64,000 nucleotides of DNA, from positions 118,854,620 through 118,918,619 of the forward strand of contig NC_079134.1 in the NCBI RefSeq assembly GCF_945859705.1, given 5' to 3'. The stretch's first letter is position 1. Each line of letters starts with the position of its first letter. The notes beneath the pieces are model-generated. The model was not told the origin of the DNA. It worked only from the letters and a program-made list of their open reading frames with translations, and searched no databases. This document shows, one piece after another, positions 11,401-24,400 of the stretch. The stretch comes from Episyrphus balteatus. Lineage: Eukaryota; Arthropoda; Insecta; Diptera; Syrphidae. The translations under genes were made by a program, and so were the position numbers.

Positions 11401-14400
11401 ATACTACCATTTCGAATTTTATAACAAAACAAAATAATCTAATTCTTTTTCATCAATCTTTCTGGCATTTCATTATTAACAATAATCTTATTGCAGCAAA
11501 GGATGACTTGAAGGGAAAGGCAACCGTCAATGCTATAGGTTTATCTAAAGATGATAGCCGAAAAAAGTATGGTAAGTATTGAAAATCTAATAAAAAAAAA
11601 ATCTTTTATTAACAAAAGTTTATTTTTCAATTAGAAAATCTTCAATCGCAAGTAGAAACTTTGCAAACCGAAATAATGAACGTTCAGATAAAATACCAAA
11701 AAGAACTCGAAAAAATGGAGAAAGAAAATCGAGAACTCCGTCAACAATATTTAATATTGAAGACTAACCGAAAAACTTCGGTTAAAAAAATCAAAAAATC
11801 TCTTATTGATATGTATTCAGAAGTGCTGGATGAACTTTCAGGTTACGATACGAGCTATTCAACAGCTGATCATTTGCCGCGAGTTGTTGTCGTAGGTGAT
11901 CAGAGCAGCGGTAAAACATCTGTTCTAGAGTCAATAGCCAAGGCTAGAATCTTCCCTCGTGGAAGTGGAGAAATGATGACTCGTGCTCCTGTTAAAGTCA
12001 CCCTTTCAGAAGGGCCCTATCATATAGCACAATTTCGTGATTCTGATAGAGAGTATGATTTAACTAAAGAATCGGATCTATCTGATTTGCGAAGGGAAAT
12101 AGAACTCAGAATGCGTGCCTCGGTTCGGGGTGGCAAAACAGTCAGTAATGAGGTTATTTCGATGACTGTAAAAGGTCCTGGCTTGCAAAGGATGGTGCTG
12201 GTGGATTTGCCAGGTATAATTGCTGTAAGTTTTCAATAAAAAATCAGGAAGTTGAACACATCCATAATTATAGATAATTATTTTAATTTTAGACAATGAC
12301 TGTTGATATGGCCGCTGATACAAAAGATTCCATTCATCACATGACCAAACATTACATGAGCAATCCCAATGCTATTATTTTGTGTATTCAGGATGGTTCT
12401 GTTGATGCTGAGCGAAGCAATGTGACTGAAATGGTAACCCAGTGCGATCCTTTGGGAAGACGAACGATATTTGTTCTAACAAAAGTAGATTTAGCTGAAG
12501 AACTTGCAGACCCTGACAGGGTAATAATCCAATATTTTTCTAATCTAGCATTTATTAAATTTTTAACCTTTGACAGATAAGAAAAATACTCTCAGGAAAA
12601 TTGTTTCCTATGAAGGCTTTGGGCTATTATGCAGTGGTTACCGGAAGAGGAAGAAAAGATGACAGTATTGAAGCAATTCGTCAATATGAAGAAGACTTTT
12701 TCAAAAACTCCAAACTTTTCCAGTAAATATGGCTTTTTTTTGTTATGAAAAAAAATTAAACTAAAATTTTTATTTTCACAGTCGAAGAGGAGTTATAATG
12801 CCGCATCAAGTAACGAGTCGCAATTTGAGTTTAGCTATATCAGATCGTTTTTGGAAAATGGTTCGTGAAACAATCGAGCAGCAGGCAGATGCTTTTAAAG
12901 CAACCAGATTTAATCTTGAAACTGAATGGAAGAACAATTTCCCAAGGTAAAAACTGGAAACAAATTCAAAGAATTTATTTATTGAAAGTTATTTTTAATG
13001 ATCAGGCTAAGGGAATCAGGAAGAGATGAATTGTTTGACAAAGCCAAAGGAGAAATTCTAGACGAAGTTATCAGCCTTTCCCAGGTCTCTGCTAAGAAGT
13101 GGGAGGAGGCACTCACAAACAAATTGTGGGACAAACTATCCAATTATGTGTTTGAAAACATTTATCTTCCGGCCGCTCAGTCAGGTTCTCAAAGTAATAT
13201 TTAGTTTAAGAAAGTTTCATATTTATGTAGTCTTTGTGGATCACCAACAGCATTCACATAGTCGTACTTAATCAATTTAACCAAAAAAATATTATTTGTA
13301 ATCATGAAGTTCGTTCATTTAATCATTATCCTGTGAAATTTTCTTAATAACTTTTAAACTAGGCGAAAGATTTTAATTTTTGAAATTTTATTTTCTAATT
13401 TATTTTTTCTTTTAGATTCTTTCAATACAATGGTGGATATTAAATTGAGACAATGGGCGGAACAAGCACTTCCTGCTAAATCAGTTGAAGCAGGTATGTT
13501 ATGCAATCATATTAAAAAAATATGTTCATGATCAAAAAAAAAAAAAATATTAAATTGCGATTACAACCAATTACTTTACTTTTGAGTTGGTAATACTATT
13601 TACAATAATTGCAGAAAAAATTGGTTCTCTTTGTTTGAAATCAGCTATACTACTCCACTTTAAAATTTTATATGCATAATGTTTTTATGGGTTGGGGTCA
13701 ATATTCTGCCGGGGTCAAAATTCTTTTGTCAAAATTCTGCTTTCAAAATTCTGTTTTACAAAATTCTGCTTTCAAAATTCTGTTTTTCAAAATTCTGTTT
13801 TACAAAATTCTGTTTTTCAAAATTCTGTTTTTCAAAATTCTGTTTTTCAAAATTCTGCAAGAAATTAAAAAAGGGTTTGGAAAATGTTCAAAAGCGCGCG
13901 CTTTTTTAATTTTTTGCAAAATTCTGTAAAGTCATCTTCTTGAAAAATTATCTGTTTATTTGATTACTTACCTACACAATTTGCATTCTTTGAATGTATA
14001 TTAATTTTTGTTTTATAAATGAATAAATTTGAAAATATTAAAAAAATGTTTTGAATACTAAACATTTCCGAAAATAATTCAAATTTTTTTAATTTGTCAA
14101 ATAAAGATGAATATTCAAAAATTTGAATAAGAAAAGGAATATCTTGTATCAAACAACATCGGTTCCAATAAGTTATAGATTTTATTTGAAAGAAAGTCAG
14201 TCTATGCATTTTAAAAAATTATTTGCGACACTTAAACAAAAAAATTTAGGAAAGTGCCAATGTTGAATTACATTAATGAGGTGTATTTTTCTTTAGTCAG
14301 CGCATATGCTATAAAAAAAAAACAGAATTGGCAGAATTTTTTTGTTCAAGTATGCTGGCAGAATTTTGAAAAGCAGAATTTTCTTTAAAAAAGCAGAATT

Positions 14401-17094
14401 TTGAAGCCAGAATTTTGACCCGATCCCTGTTTTTATTCATATTCAATAACATATGCGAAGTCATGCACTACTGCACATAAGGATACAAGTATGAGAATGT
14501 CTTGTTCTTTTGATATTTTTTTTTTATCGCAAGAGCACCAATTCGTCTGAAGACGAAAAAAGAGAGTCTAATGTCGTTTTCGATTGGTATTCCGAAATGC
14601 TTCTGAAAGTGTTTTATTGGCGTAGGATAGCAGTTCTCCTTCTAGAAAGAAGAGAAATTCTCTTATGAATTTGAAATTAGAATCAAAATCAGAAGCACTC
14701 ACACACTCATTCTTTTTAAAAGTCAAATTTGACAAACGTAATTTTTTGTTTGCTTTTTGGTGCGATTGTTTTGCAAAACATAAAATTTAATTAAATAAAC
14801 TCTTGAAAAGTTTCACAAAATTATTTCGTTTTCGATTTTTATTCACACAAAACTATTAGTTTTGTGCGAATAAAACGCTTTCAGAATGATTCCGGACGCT
14901 TCCGGACTGCCAATCGAAAACGCCATTAATATGTATTTCAAAATATCGTCCCTGTAGTTCTAATACCTAGTAACCCCGAAAAGTCGATTTTGCAGTAGGC
15001 AAAAAACTAAGTATGAAATGTATGAGGATCAATACAAATGATCTGGTTTTGACTAAGCCAAGCTCTGAAAATATTTTACTCAAACAGGGTCTTTTCTATT
15101 ACATCCAGATTTTTTCCAGCAATATAATTGCATCATTAGCCCAAAATCGGCTTTTTTGGGGTTACAAGGTATTATTGCTATTAACCGTTTTTAAGAAAAC
15201 ATGACTTTTCATGTTGGCCATAAGAAAAGTACCTTTAATTTTGACCAACTATCAAGTTTGAAGAAAATTAAAATTTCAAAATTGATAAATAACTGCCAAT
15301 TAGATTTAAAAAAAAATTGGCATTTTTGATTTTTTCCAGCAATTCCTTTACATTTTTATATTTTCAATTATATTTTGTGTGTCGGATATTCATCCAAAAA
15401 TACGAACTTAACTTTATAAAACTTTTCATCATTTTGACGGAATGCATTGCAAATTTCACAACACATTTTAATGATCTTGAATTATTTTCAGGTTTAGAAG
15501 TTCTTCTGCATGTCTGTTTCAAAATATATGGTATCCATTATTATCCTTAGAACAAAGACATAATTAACGAAATTTCATTGAAATTGTATCTGCGCTATCT
15601 AGCAGCTCTGTCTTAAGAATTTGGCGAAATTTGTGAACTAGTTTTATTAAAGAGTGGCCATATATCAATTCGAAACATTTATTTGCTTTCTATAAGTTAA
15701 TTTTGTATACTTTCCATAACTGTTATATTTTTTAACCAAAAACAGTCTGCTATTATATTATTATAATAATATGATTAGAAAGTCATGACTTTTTCTCTTT
15801 TAATCTTTTCTCTTATAATCAAATTCTAACATTAGTTTCTATTTTACGTTATTTTCCAATAGGTTGGGAAACACTTCAAAAAGAATTTACGGATCTCATT
15901 GAAAAGGCTAAAAAATCACCAGATCATGATGATATATTTGATAACCTTAAAACAGCTGTGGTAGACGAGTCAATACGACGTCATTCATGGGAAGACAAAG
16001 CAATCGATATGCTTCGCGTTATACAACTCAATACGCTTGAAGATCGTTTCGTTCATGATAAAAGCGAATGGGACCAAGCTGTAAAATTCCTAGAAAATTC
16101 CGTTAAAAATAAGTTGCAGTACACAGAAGAGACTCTCAATGAAATGCTTGGTCCATCTCAATTTACTCGTATTACCCGATGGAAATACCTAACAGAAGAT
16201 CAAAGCCGTCGGCGTCACGTTAAGAGTGAATTAGATAAAATACTCCAAAGCGATGAGGTTTTTTTTAAATTTAATTTATTAGTGCTTTTAATAAACGTAA
16301 TTTCAAATTTAACAGAATGTCTTTATTTTAGAAACATCTTCCAACACTTACTTATGATGAGCTAACTACTGTTCGTAAGAACCTCCAAAGATCCGGTGTA
16401 GAAGTTGATACTGATTACATTAGACAAACTTGGTTCCCAGTCTATAGAAAGTGAGTTGTGATTAGTGATTTTATAGTTAAAAACAAATATTAAATAAATG
16501 TTATCCTTAATTTAGACATTTTCTAAAACAGTCCTTACATAGGGCAAGTGACTGCCGTAAAGCTTTTTATCTATACAGTCAACAGGGGACTGATTGTGAG
16601 GTTCGTAAATATAATATTATATGCATAGTTTTATTTAATTGAGTAGTTTAAATTTCATGTTAGAAATCTTCCTTAAAGCTTTTTCAAAACAAATTCTATT
16701 TTTTAAATTAGCAAAAAAAACTTAATAAAAAATGCTTTTATTCATTTAATTAGATAAGCTGTAATGATGTTGTTCTATTTTGGCGAATACAACAAGTGAT
16801 CAAAGTAACTGCCAATGCATTGAGGCAACAAGTTATTAACCGAGAAGCAAGGCGTTTAGACAAGGAAATTAAAGAAGTTTTGGATGAATTCAGCGAAGAT
16901 AATGAAAAGAAGTCACAGCTTTTGACGGGAAAGAGAGTTACCCTAGCAGAAGAATTGAGTATGTTTTCATTTACATTATATCTAATATAAATTTAATTTA
17001 TTGCATAATTTTTCTCTTTATATTTTCAGTTAAAGTGCGTCATATTCAAGAAAAACTAGAAGAATTCATAAACTCATTAAATCAAGAAAAATAA
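2415..17094 (+). CDS. Opa1: Opa1 mitochondrial dynamin-like GTPase, complete, 16 coding exons
   Basis: Exons: 2415-2446, 2554-2815, 2894-3029, 11181-11300, 11497-11571, 11635-12224, 12293-12520, 12577-12722, 12782-12946, 13006-13193, 13416-13493, 15863-16257, 16332-16450, 16516-16600, 16754-16958, 17030-17094. All junctions are GT-AG and in phase, giving 962 aa, close to human OPA1 (960). Order: Arg-rich mitochondrial presequence; membrane segment near residues 80-97 (YIVLGGAISGGVTLG); KYDEWKDGLPDLKWL; coiled coil about 210-250; GTPase G1 GDQSSGKTS (about 295), MMTRAPVKV, DLPG (about 399) and TKVD (about 467); stalk; C-terminal GED-like helix with LLTGKRVTLAEEL. It fuses inner mitochondrial membranes and shapes cristae, anchored in the inner membrane facing the intermembrane space. 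The donor after 16257 (GAG then GTTTTT) is weak. All family motifs are intact. Confidence 0.95.
3467..5348. mobile_element. Double nested palindromic element (1.9 kb)
   Basis: The outer ends start GTACAGGAAAGTTAG and are flanked by TA on both sides. Inside, related ends AGTGCAGGAAAGTTAG begin near 3926 and mirror near 4905, so each arm carries two related units of about 400 bp. The arms can pair along most of their length around a centre near 4400. No transposase frame remains. It resembles one family member inserted at the centre of another. Confidence 0.75.
5536..6052. repeat. Inverted repeat of about 75-80 bp arms
   Basis: Bases 5536-5618 (ACCGATGAAAATTTTC through GCTGTACAG) reappear inverted at 5980-6052. 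The intervening 360 bp holds a short minus-strand open frame with no domain. Confidence 0.6.
6078..7528. mobile_element. TA-flanked palindromic element (1.45 kb)
   Basis: Ends GGGAACCCGGCCGAACAGCT and its exact complement at 7509-7528 are each flanked by TA. Similarity of the two arms extends hundreds of bases inward, for example around GGACAATCTTCCAT (6309) and its mirror near 7270. Very AT-rich, with no protein. The flanks on both sides (ACTAAAGC and GCTTTAGT) also mirror each other, so it sits at the centre of an older inverted repeat. Confidence 0.75.
7577..9206. mobile_element. Tc1-like fold-back built from two 5' halves (1.63 kb)
   Basis: Ends CACTGCCGGTCACTTGAATA and the near complement at 9187-9206 are flanked by TA (7575-7576 and 9207-9208). 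The arms match over about 700 bp around a centre near 8390. The left arm on the plus strand reads, with stops and frameshifts, MAKIKEVFELGRNQRCIG and later KHLRRTNLRKNYHF, resembling the N-terminal helix-turn-helix region of Tc1 transposases. It is therefore a head-to-head pair of degenerate 5' halves with no catalytic domain. Confidence 0.6.
9886..10223. mobile_element. TA-flanked MITE with CAGGG ends
   Basis: The left end TA-CAGGGTTTTTCGTTC and right end GGACACCCTG-TA have the same terminal CAGGGTG core as the 47-48 kb element. Internal inverted segments (about 9900-9925 and 10072-10098) also pair. No coding sequence. Confidence 0.5.
10226..11180. other. End of Opa1 intron 3, no other feature
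   Basis: AT-rich intron sequence ending at the acceptor before exon 4 (ATATCTAG). I see no repeat with clear ends and no coding exon. Confidence 0.5.
13689..14428. mobile_element. Fold-back element with tandem-repeat ends in Opa1 intron 11
   Basis: The element is bounded by an exact direct repeat GTTTTTAT (13681-13688 and 14429-14436), a 7-8 bp target duplication. Its left end is a run of TCAAAATTCTG units spaced 15-18 bp; its right end carries the same motif inverted (CAGAATTTTGA). Long ends made of short tandem repeats recall Drosophila FB elements, although FB duplications are usually 9 bp. Overlapping plus-strand frames at 13672-13929 are products of the tandem repeat, not genes. Confidence 0.7.
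14571..14926. mobile_element. MITE family A, copy 1 (356 bp)
   Basis: Ends ATGTCGTTTTCGATTGG and CCAATCGAAAACGCCAT are flanked by TA. The same ends occur at 27457-27667 and 60055-60525. All copies contain a CCGGA-rich subterminal piece near one end. No coding capacity. Confidence 0.75.
14927..15862. other. Remainder of Opa1 intron 11
   Basis: Two short open frames (15013-15204 and 15317-15550) contain no domain and are hydrophobic by AT composition. Nothing else recognised before the acceptor CCAATAG. Confidence 0.5.
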
Positions 17095-18458
17095 TTTATT
17101 AATAAAAAAAGTTCATAATTCTCGTAGTCGTAGATTTTTTTTTTGTTTAATCAAATATTGTTTTTATTGACTTAATTTCTTAAAGCTACATCGTATTAAT
17201 TTCCATGCTGAAATGAAAATAAAATGCTACCAAAAATTGATTACTTCGTCTTGTTACTTTTCATATAAACTATTTAATTGTTACTACTTGTCCTCCTATG
17301 GGTCATTCAGTTATTGAATTGAATTATTATTTAAAAAAGAATTAATGTAATTGCAATATCATTTGTATAGGAGAAAAACACAGAGCTGCTAAAAGCACTC
17401 CGGATTTTTTTGTTATTTTCATCATTCGACAATTTCAACATTAAAAAAATTGAAATAAATGTATCGTCTGTGCAAAACTAATCGGATTTTTTGATGTTAA
17501 TTTTTAAAATTAATACATATTTTGTTACCATTTTTTTCTCCGCATATGGAGCGATTATCAACAACAGCCAGCAGATAAAAAATAATCGAAACCATCATCG
17601 ATCTTCCGCAGTGCTTTGACGGTATATAGAGAGCGCCTGACTGTCATTTCACAATTGGAATAAAACAAATTTGCTTTTATCGTTGAGAAGCATGTTTTTC
17701 GAATTTGTATGGGGCAGTTCAGCTGATTTTTTACAAATTCAACACTGATTAAGTATTTTAAAATTTAAAGTATTTCTTAATCACCTTTCATTGCTTGCTT
17801 TTTAAAAGGAATGCATATCAGTTAGGAATGGCATTTTTGCAAGTCAAACGACATGAGGACAAAATTCTCTCAAACCCTTACTTGCCATACTTAACGTTAA
17901 AGGCAGATTGAGCTCCTCAAAAATCATCGCAAAAGAATCTTTCAACAAAACAATTTTTATTCGCCTTTAATTTGCAACCTCCGAGGCATAATATTTTGTT
18001 TTATCTCGGCTAAAAAGTGTTCTACGACTTATGAACAAAATTGGCTGAAAAACTTGTGTCTTTATTCTATGATTAAACTGAACTCACAACTTAATGATAC
18101 CACCTCTGGATAACAATTTCCCAACTAGATTATGAATTTCCCTTATGAACCAATTGAATGAAAATTCGAATTCATCTTAATTTCGATTTATTTCACCTTA
18201 TAACATTACAGTCAGAAACGAATTTATTTATTAACAAATATATTTTTTTTTTTCAATCAATAAAAAATGTTTATAGTACATAAAATGTTTGTACTACATT
18301 CTTTTTCATTGGCAGTCATTTAAAATAAAATAAAAATTAAATTAGCAGGTAACTTTATTATGTTCTTAAAGAATTTAAGTAGGCCAATTTAAAATTGTCT
18401 TAAAGTCACTTAGTTAGGCACACCATATCAAATTTATTGGTAGATGCTTAGTCTTTGA
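17095..18458. other. Intergenic region between two convergent genes
   Basis: Contains the 3' UTRs of both neighbours. Possible plus-strand poly(A) signals AATAAA for Opa1 are at 17101-17106 and 17218-17223; a minus-strand AATAAA for the transporter is at 18223-18228. No gene lies between. Confidence 0.6.
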
Positions 18459-21400
18459 TTAGGCTTGCTGCTGAACTCCTTGTTTTTCATCTCGCTCCTT
18501 TTCCCATTTATTAACGTAGTTAAGAGGATAACACAAGAATGCCGAAAGAGTAATTAAACTTCCAGCAAAATAGAATGAAACATCATAACTACCAGTCAAA
18601 TCGAAAAGAACACCTGAAATTAAAAATAAATGAATAAAATTAATAAATACCTATGCAAATAGAACTGTAGTTTTTATAATTAAAATTTTAAAATAAATCT
18701 TATCTTTGTAGGCATGTGGGTTTTTAAATTTCGTTTTAATTTAGTACATATTGGGTTTAGCTTTTACTAATGTAATTGTTGTTATTTAATTGTTGTTATT
18801 GATTTTTTTCAATAAAACTGAACTTTCTTATTTAACTGAACTTTCTTATTTAATTAGAATCAATTTTTCAATATAGGTCGTTTCAAATCAAAAGTCCCAT
18901 GGAAAATTGAGCAAAAATAAAAAAAACTCATTCGCTTACTGGAAGGAAGCATTTATGAGGCAGCTGAACTTTTCCTAAAATTACGATAAAATAATGAAGA
19001 ACAGTTCTTGATATCCCTATTTTAATTAATTGATCCCTCTGTGAGATTCACTGGGTTAGCCTCAGAAAGCGGAGGCAAGTCTCCCGGGCTTGCATCACTC
19101 CATATCCGCGAACAATACAAAAAAACATACAATTATTTAATTATTTATCATTTGAAGGCAGTTGGGATAACTTTGCCGAAGATATTGTTATAGGACTAGG
19201 TGAAGATGGACCAGAAATGTCCAGTTTATATGATAGCAATTCATAACTTAAAATTCTATTCACATTTTTTCATTTGTATAATTGGGCAGTAAATATTTTA
19301 TTTTTATTTTTCAATTATTTTGGAGTCGTCACCATAGAAATCATTAATAAACAAATTCAGATTTTTCGTTTGTTTATTTTTTTCTCTAGCATTTCTTTCA
19401 TTCAAACAAGCATGATTTGTTGTTATTTTTGAGTTGATTTGTCGCAGTGAGCCAATTAAATTGAGTTTTTTGTTTATTTGTTCACAATTTTATTGGAAGG
19501 GAGAAAATAAACTCTGAGTCAGGACTTTTGATTTGAAACGACCTATAACAAGATAAACCCCTGTTAAGACTTATTCCTACGAATAAAAGCTCTTTTTTAT
19601 TGACATTTATTCTTCTGATAGTCTACATAACGATTGAAATATCAAGACTAAGAATATATTAAAGAGCATGTGTCTTGATTTTGTATTCTATCTTCTAAAG
19701 TGAACGTCTTTATTATCTTAAGACTTCATTTAAAACTCACCGGTTTTTTAATTATTTTCTTTTTTTTTTTTGATGATTAGGTATGTTAAGTTAATTTTAA
19801 GAAAGAAAAGTATAGGTCGTTTCAAATCAAAAGTCCTGACTCAGAGTTTATTTTCTCCCTTCCAATAAAATTGAGAGCAAATAAACAAAAAACTCAATTT
19901 TATTGGCTCATTGCGACAAATCAACTCAAAAATAACAACAAATCATGCTTGTTTGAATGAAAGAAATGCTAGAGAAAAAAATAAACAAACGAAAAATCTG
20001 AATTTGTTTATTATTTATTTCTATGGTGACGACTCAAAAATAATTGAAAAATAAAAATAAGATACTTACTGCCCAATTATACAAATGAAAAGATGTGAAT
20101 AGAATTTTAAGTGATGAATTGCTATCATATAAACTGGACATTTCTGGTCCATCTTCACCTGGTCCTATAACAATATCTTCGGCAAAGTTATTCCAACAGC
20201 CTTCAAATGATAAATAATTAAATAATTGTTTGTTTTTTTTAATTGCCCGCGGATATGGAGTGATGCAAGCCCGGGAGACTTGCCTCCGCTTTCTGAGGCT
20301 AACCCAGTGAATCTCACAGACGGATGAATTAATTAAAATAGGGATAACGAACTGTTCTTCATTATTTTATGGTAATTTTAGAAAAAGTTTAGCTGCCTCA
20401 TAAATGCTTCCTTCCAGTAAGCGAATGAGTTTTTTTTATTTTTGCTCAATTTTCCATGGGACTTTTGATTTGAAACGACCTATAGCCTGGGTGTACTTAT
20501 CGTAAAACAGTTTTGCAAGCATTGAAAACAAATTTACACCTTTATTTTTGTAAAAAAGAAGAATGCGAAAAAATGGGTTACTTATGTAAATCTGTCTGTC
20601 AGTCTGGAAGACGTTTTTTGGAAGCTATACAAAGGTACCAGTGGCGTCGCATAAGATATTTAGATAGAAGAGAACAGATACAAAATAAAAGAAAAAAGGA
20701 ATCAGCCCGTGCACAGAAAACAGAGTTTACTACATATAAATTCATACAAGTGATCATTTTATGTATGGTCTGATCGCGGGTAACTAATGACGATGAGGAT
20801 GGATATTGCGAAAATCTTGTAGCGTAGGCATATAGTTCGAATGGAGTTGAGTTGGATGAACTTATTTGATTCAATAGAAAATGTACACAGCGAAATTTCC
20901 TGTATTTTTGCTTCTCAACGATCGATAAAGGAATTTTGAAAGAACAATAATTAGGAAGGAAGAATATGAATGTAGGCTGTGTGATGCAGGTTTTATAAAT
21001 TGTGTAATTGTGCATATTTGTGCGTTCGATAAGGAATATTGTTCGTTAGATCAGAGTGTATAATGCACACCTTGTATACCCTCAGGAGACGCCACTAAAA
21101 GGTACATATTTTTAGAACTAATTTACACCTGCTTAGCTGCCACCAGTCGCTGTTAAGTCTTTATTTAAAAGTCGCTTAAGTACCTTAAATATGAGCTGAC
21201 ACCCAGTGCGGTGATCCAGTGCAATGTAGGGAAAAAAATCAAAGCTTGATTTCAACAATTTCTTCATTTAATGTTATATTTAAGTGTCAATTCAAGCAAG
21301 TATTGTTAATTTTTTATTTTGGCTGTACGGTTTTTTATGTAAACATGTGTGTAAAAATAGAAAAATTATTTTTATATTTTTATTTGAAAATGATAATTCT

Positions 21401-24400
21401 AAAATCAAAGTTGAAATCAAAATCAAAGTTGAACGACATTAATTTAAAGCGTTTTTCAAGCATAAAACATCTTTTAATCAATATTGTTGATACTATAAGA
21501 AAGGCGCCAGTTGAAATAAAAAAAGCAAAAAGTGGCAGCTACTGGGGATCGATCCTTCAACTTTTAGGTTACTAGGCGAGTGGTTTATAATCTGTACTTG
21601 ACGGTACGTCCGAAGTTGGGCTCAATGGCAAATTGATGAGCTTTCATAGATGCGAGAGTAATAAGGTTGAATTGTTTTCGGAGAGGTATTCAAGTAGCGA
21701 TTTCATCTGAACATTGCTTATTAAAATATCGATTAAACAAAGAGACATGAAACATTACTTTGCGTCGCCGTCGGCGGTCGAGGGAAGCAACTGTCTCTGT
21801 CATCGATCTATTGTCTATCTTAAAATGAGAATTTAAATTCAAGATGTGACAATTGTATTCAAGTATCGGACGAATGTATGATTTAGGTGCCCTTTATACA
21901 TAGCTATCATTTAAATCATCATTGAAACAAATTAGTGGAGTGGTTTTTGACAAGTTTGAAAATTTGTTGGAATTACCATGGTTAGTTGAGAAGTGTTTAA
22001 AAAGTACTATTTGTCTACTGAAAAAGAAATCACCTCACACATCATTTTATATTTGTTGTTACTTTCGAAAAAAGATGGATACATAGATGCCAAACCAAAA
22101 AAATCAATGATTTTTACACTTGAAAAAATATTTGTATTTAATGGTTTTAGGGTGAAATAAAACAAATCAAATAACGAGAATGTTAAATGGACTACATCTA
22201 ATCAAGTATAAATTCTAGGGCAATCGAGTGGATTTAGTTTTTCCAAATTATAATTTTAAAAAAGGTCACTATGGTGTATGCGTACTATTTTTTTTTTTTT
22301 TAATTCATGAAACTAGTTGGCCTTTGTAACCAACTATAGTTGGGATAGTTGTATTTCACATTTATTCACGGATACAAAAGAAATTACAATAACACGAAAT
22401 AAACAAATGGGTTTCGGGGGGTAAAACGTACGAAAGTTCCCGATCTCCTTCTGGATATCTCTGGCCCAAAAACTAGAAACCGACTACAATACGAGTAAAA
22501 CCAAGCTCTAAAAAGTATGCGACAAAAAATTTCTCATCTAAAATTGTTATGTGAATTTCATTCGATGACAATTTTTATGAAATTTTCCATTACGAAAGGA
22601 TTCCGTGATTGTACGAATGGAATTTGTGATAAGTTTGTTCTTATAAAGTGCTATATAAATGTCTATAATGTCGAAATTGTTTCAAGTACTGATACTCCTA
22701 AAACACAACTCCTTTCGGAATGGCTGTAGTCGGTAAAATTCAGATATACCTACTCGTATATGTAAAAAAAAGAACATTAACAACAGCAAAGATAAATTGT
22801 ACATACCAGCAATAGGAGCACCCATGGCTGCAGCAAGTCCTTGGAACAGCATCAGAAATCCAAAGGCGTTAGTTAATTTTTCCAAGCCCATGAGTTCCAC
22901 AGCAATCACAGATCGCAACGCCGAAAAGCATGCAATACAAATTCCAAATATGGCTGCAAAAATGAACTGAGTCGTATCATTAATTAAATGTCCACTAAAT
23001 ATTGTTGCTAGACCCCCTGCAGTAATGGCAATATTATTCAAATACAGTGGTGAAATTCCATCAAATGAACTCAACAGTCCACATCCAATCCTTGCAAAAG
23101 TATTCGTTATTCCAATAGCCGATACAATAAACAAAGCTTTATGTTCATCCATGCCAGCCATTAAAGCACGTCGAACTACAAAAATAAATGGCACGAAAAA
23201 TCCCATCATTGTTAAAAATCCACTGATGGCCAACAACATAAACGAAGGTGATTTTAATAAACTGGTATCCAACATAGTAGCAAGTGTTCTTCGCACAGCT
23301 TCAGGACATAACTGACAACCCTTCTGTCTTTCTTCTAATATATCTCTTTTGGTCGGAAGTCTTGTTACAGACATGTGATAGCCTAACGATGATTGTGATG
23401 TATATTGAGGAATTCGTACGAGTGATCCTGAAAAGAAAATATCATCTCGGTACATAGGACGAGTATTATGGTGTGTTTCGTGATGTGGAGTATTCGATTT
23501 TTTGTGCATATCTATCGGTCTGCGACCGGAGACAGTATGCCGTCTGGCCTGCATTGATACGGGCTTGATTTCAGTCTCTAACAGGTTTTGACCTTCGGCT
23601 TCTTCTTCGTTTTCTCCTACCGTTGTTAGTTCCTTATTTAGATTGTATACAGGATGTGATTCCCCATTTGGAGTCGTAGGCTGTGATTTTCGAAGATTCT
23701 TTAATTCGGTTCCCTTGCCTGGAGTACCTGATAAACGACGTTCAAAGTTTGCCCCACGGAATATTTCCGAAGCCGTGGGATAGTGATGCTTAGGTGTCGC
23801 TCCCATATAAGTATTGTGCGCACTGTTGGGTACTGAGTAGGCGAAACGACCCTCTGGTAGTGGTTTTTGTGTGATTGTTAAAAGTCTAGGTTTCTCTGCA
23901 ACGTTACCATTCTCTTGATTCTTATCGGAATCTTCTTCGGCTATAGCTAATTGAATTGGTTGTATTGGCCTAAACGCTGCACCATATAAAGCACATGAGA
24001 GAATTATTAGAGCTTGAATACCCATGGTATTTCGCCATCCGTATTCTTTAGCTAAATGGCTTGTAAGAGGTGCAAAAATAAATGTTCCAACTCCTGAACC
24101 ACACATGGCAATACCAGTTGCTAGAGCTCGCCACTTTTCAAAATAATATCCAATAGTAATAACTGATGGTATATAAACCATACAAAAGCCTATTCCTCCA
24201 AGGAATCCATACGAAATAAACAAGAATTCGACACTTGTTGCGTAATATGATAGGCCGAATGATGCAGCAGCAAAAATAGCTCCCACAACTGTCACGGGAC
24301 GGAATCCGTATCGATTAGCTAAGGCACTTACAAACGGTCCTGCCATTAAATAGAAACCACTTAAAAGTGAACTTACAAGTGCCACATATCCTTCGGATAC

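Noticed and set aside
13672..13929. Two overlapping Phe-Lys-Ile-Leu-rich frames
   Set aside because: Produced by the TCAAAATTCTG tandem repeat in an intron.
22682..22806. Extension of the transporter frame past the donor
   Set aside because: A GTATGT donor at 22806 joins in phase to an exon at 18613 that encodes the conserved transporter C-terminus, so the extension is intron.
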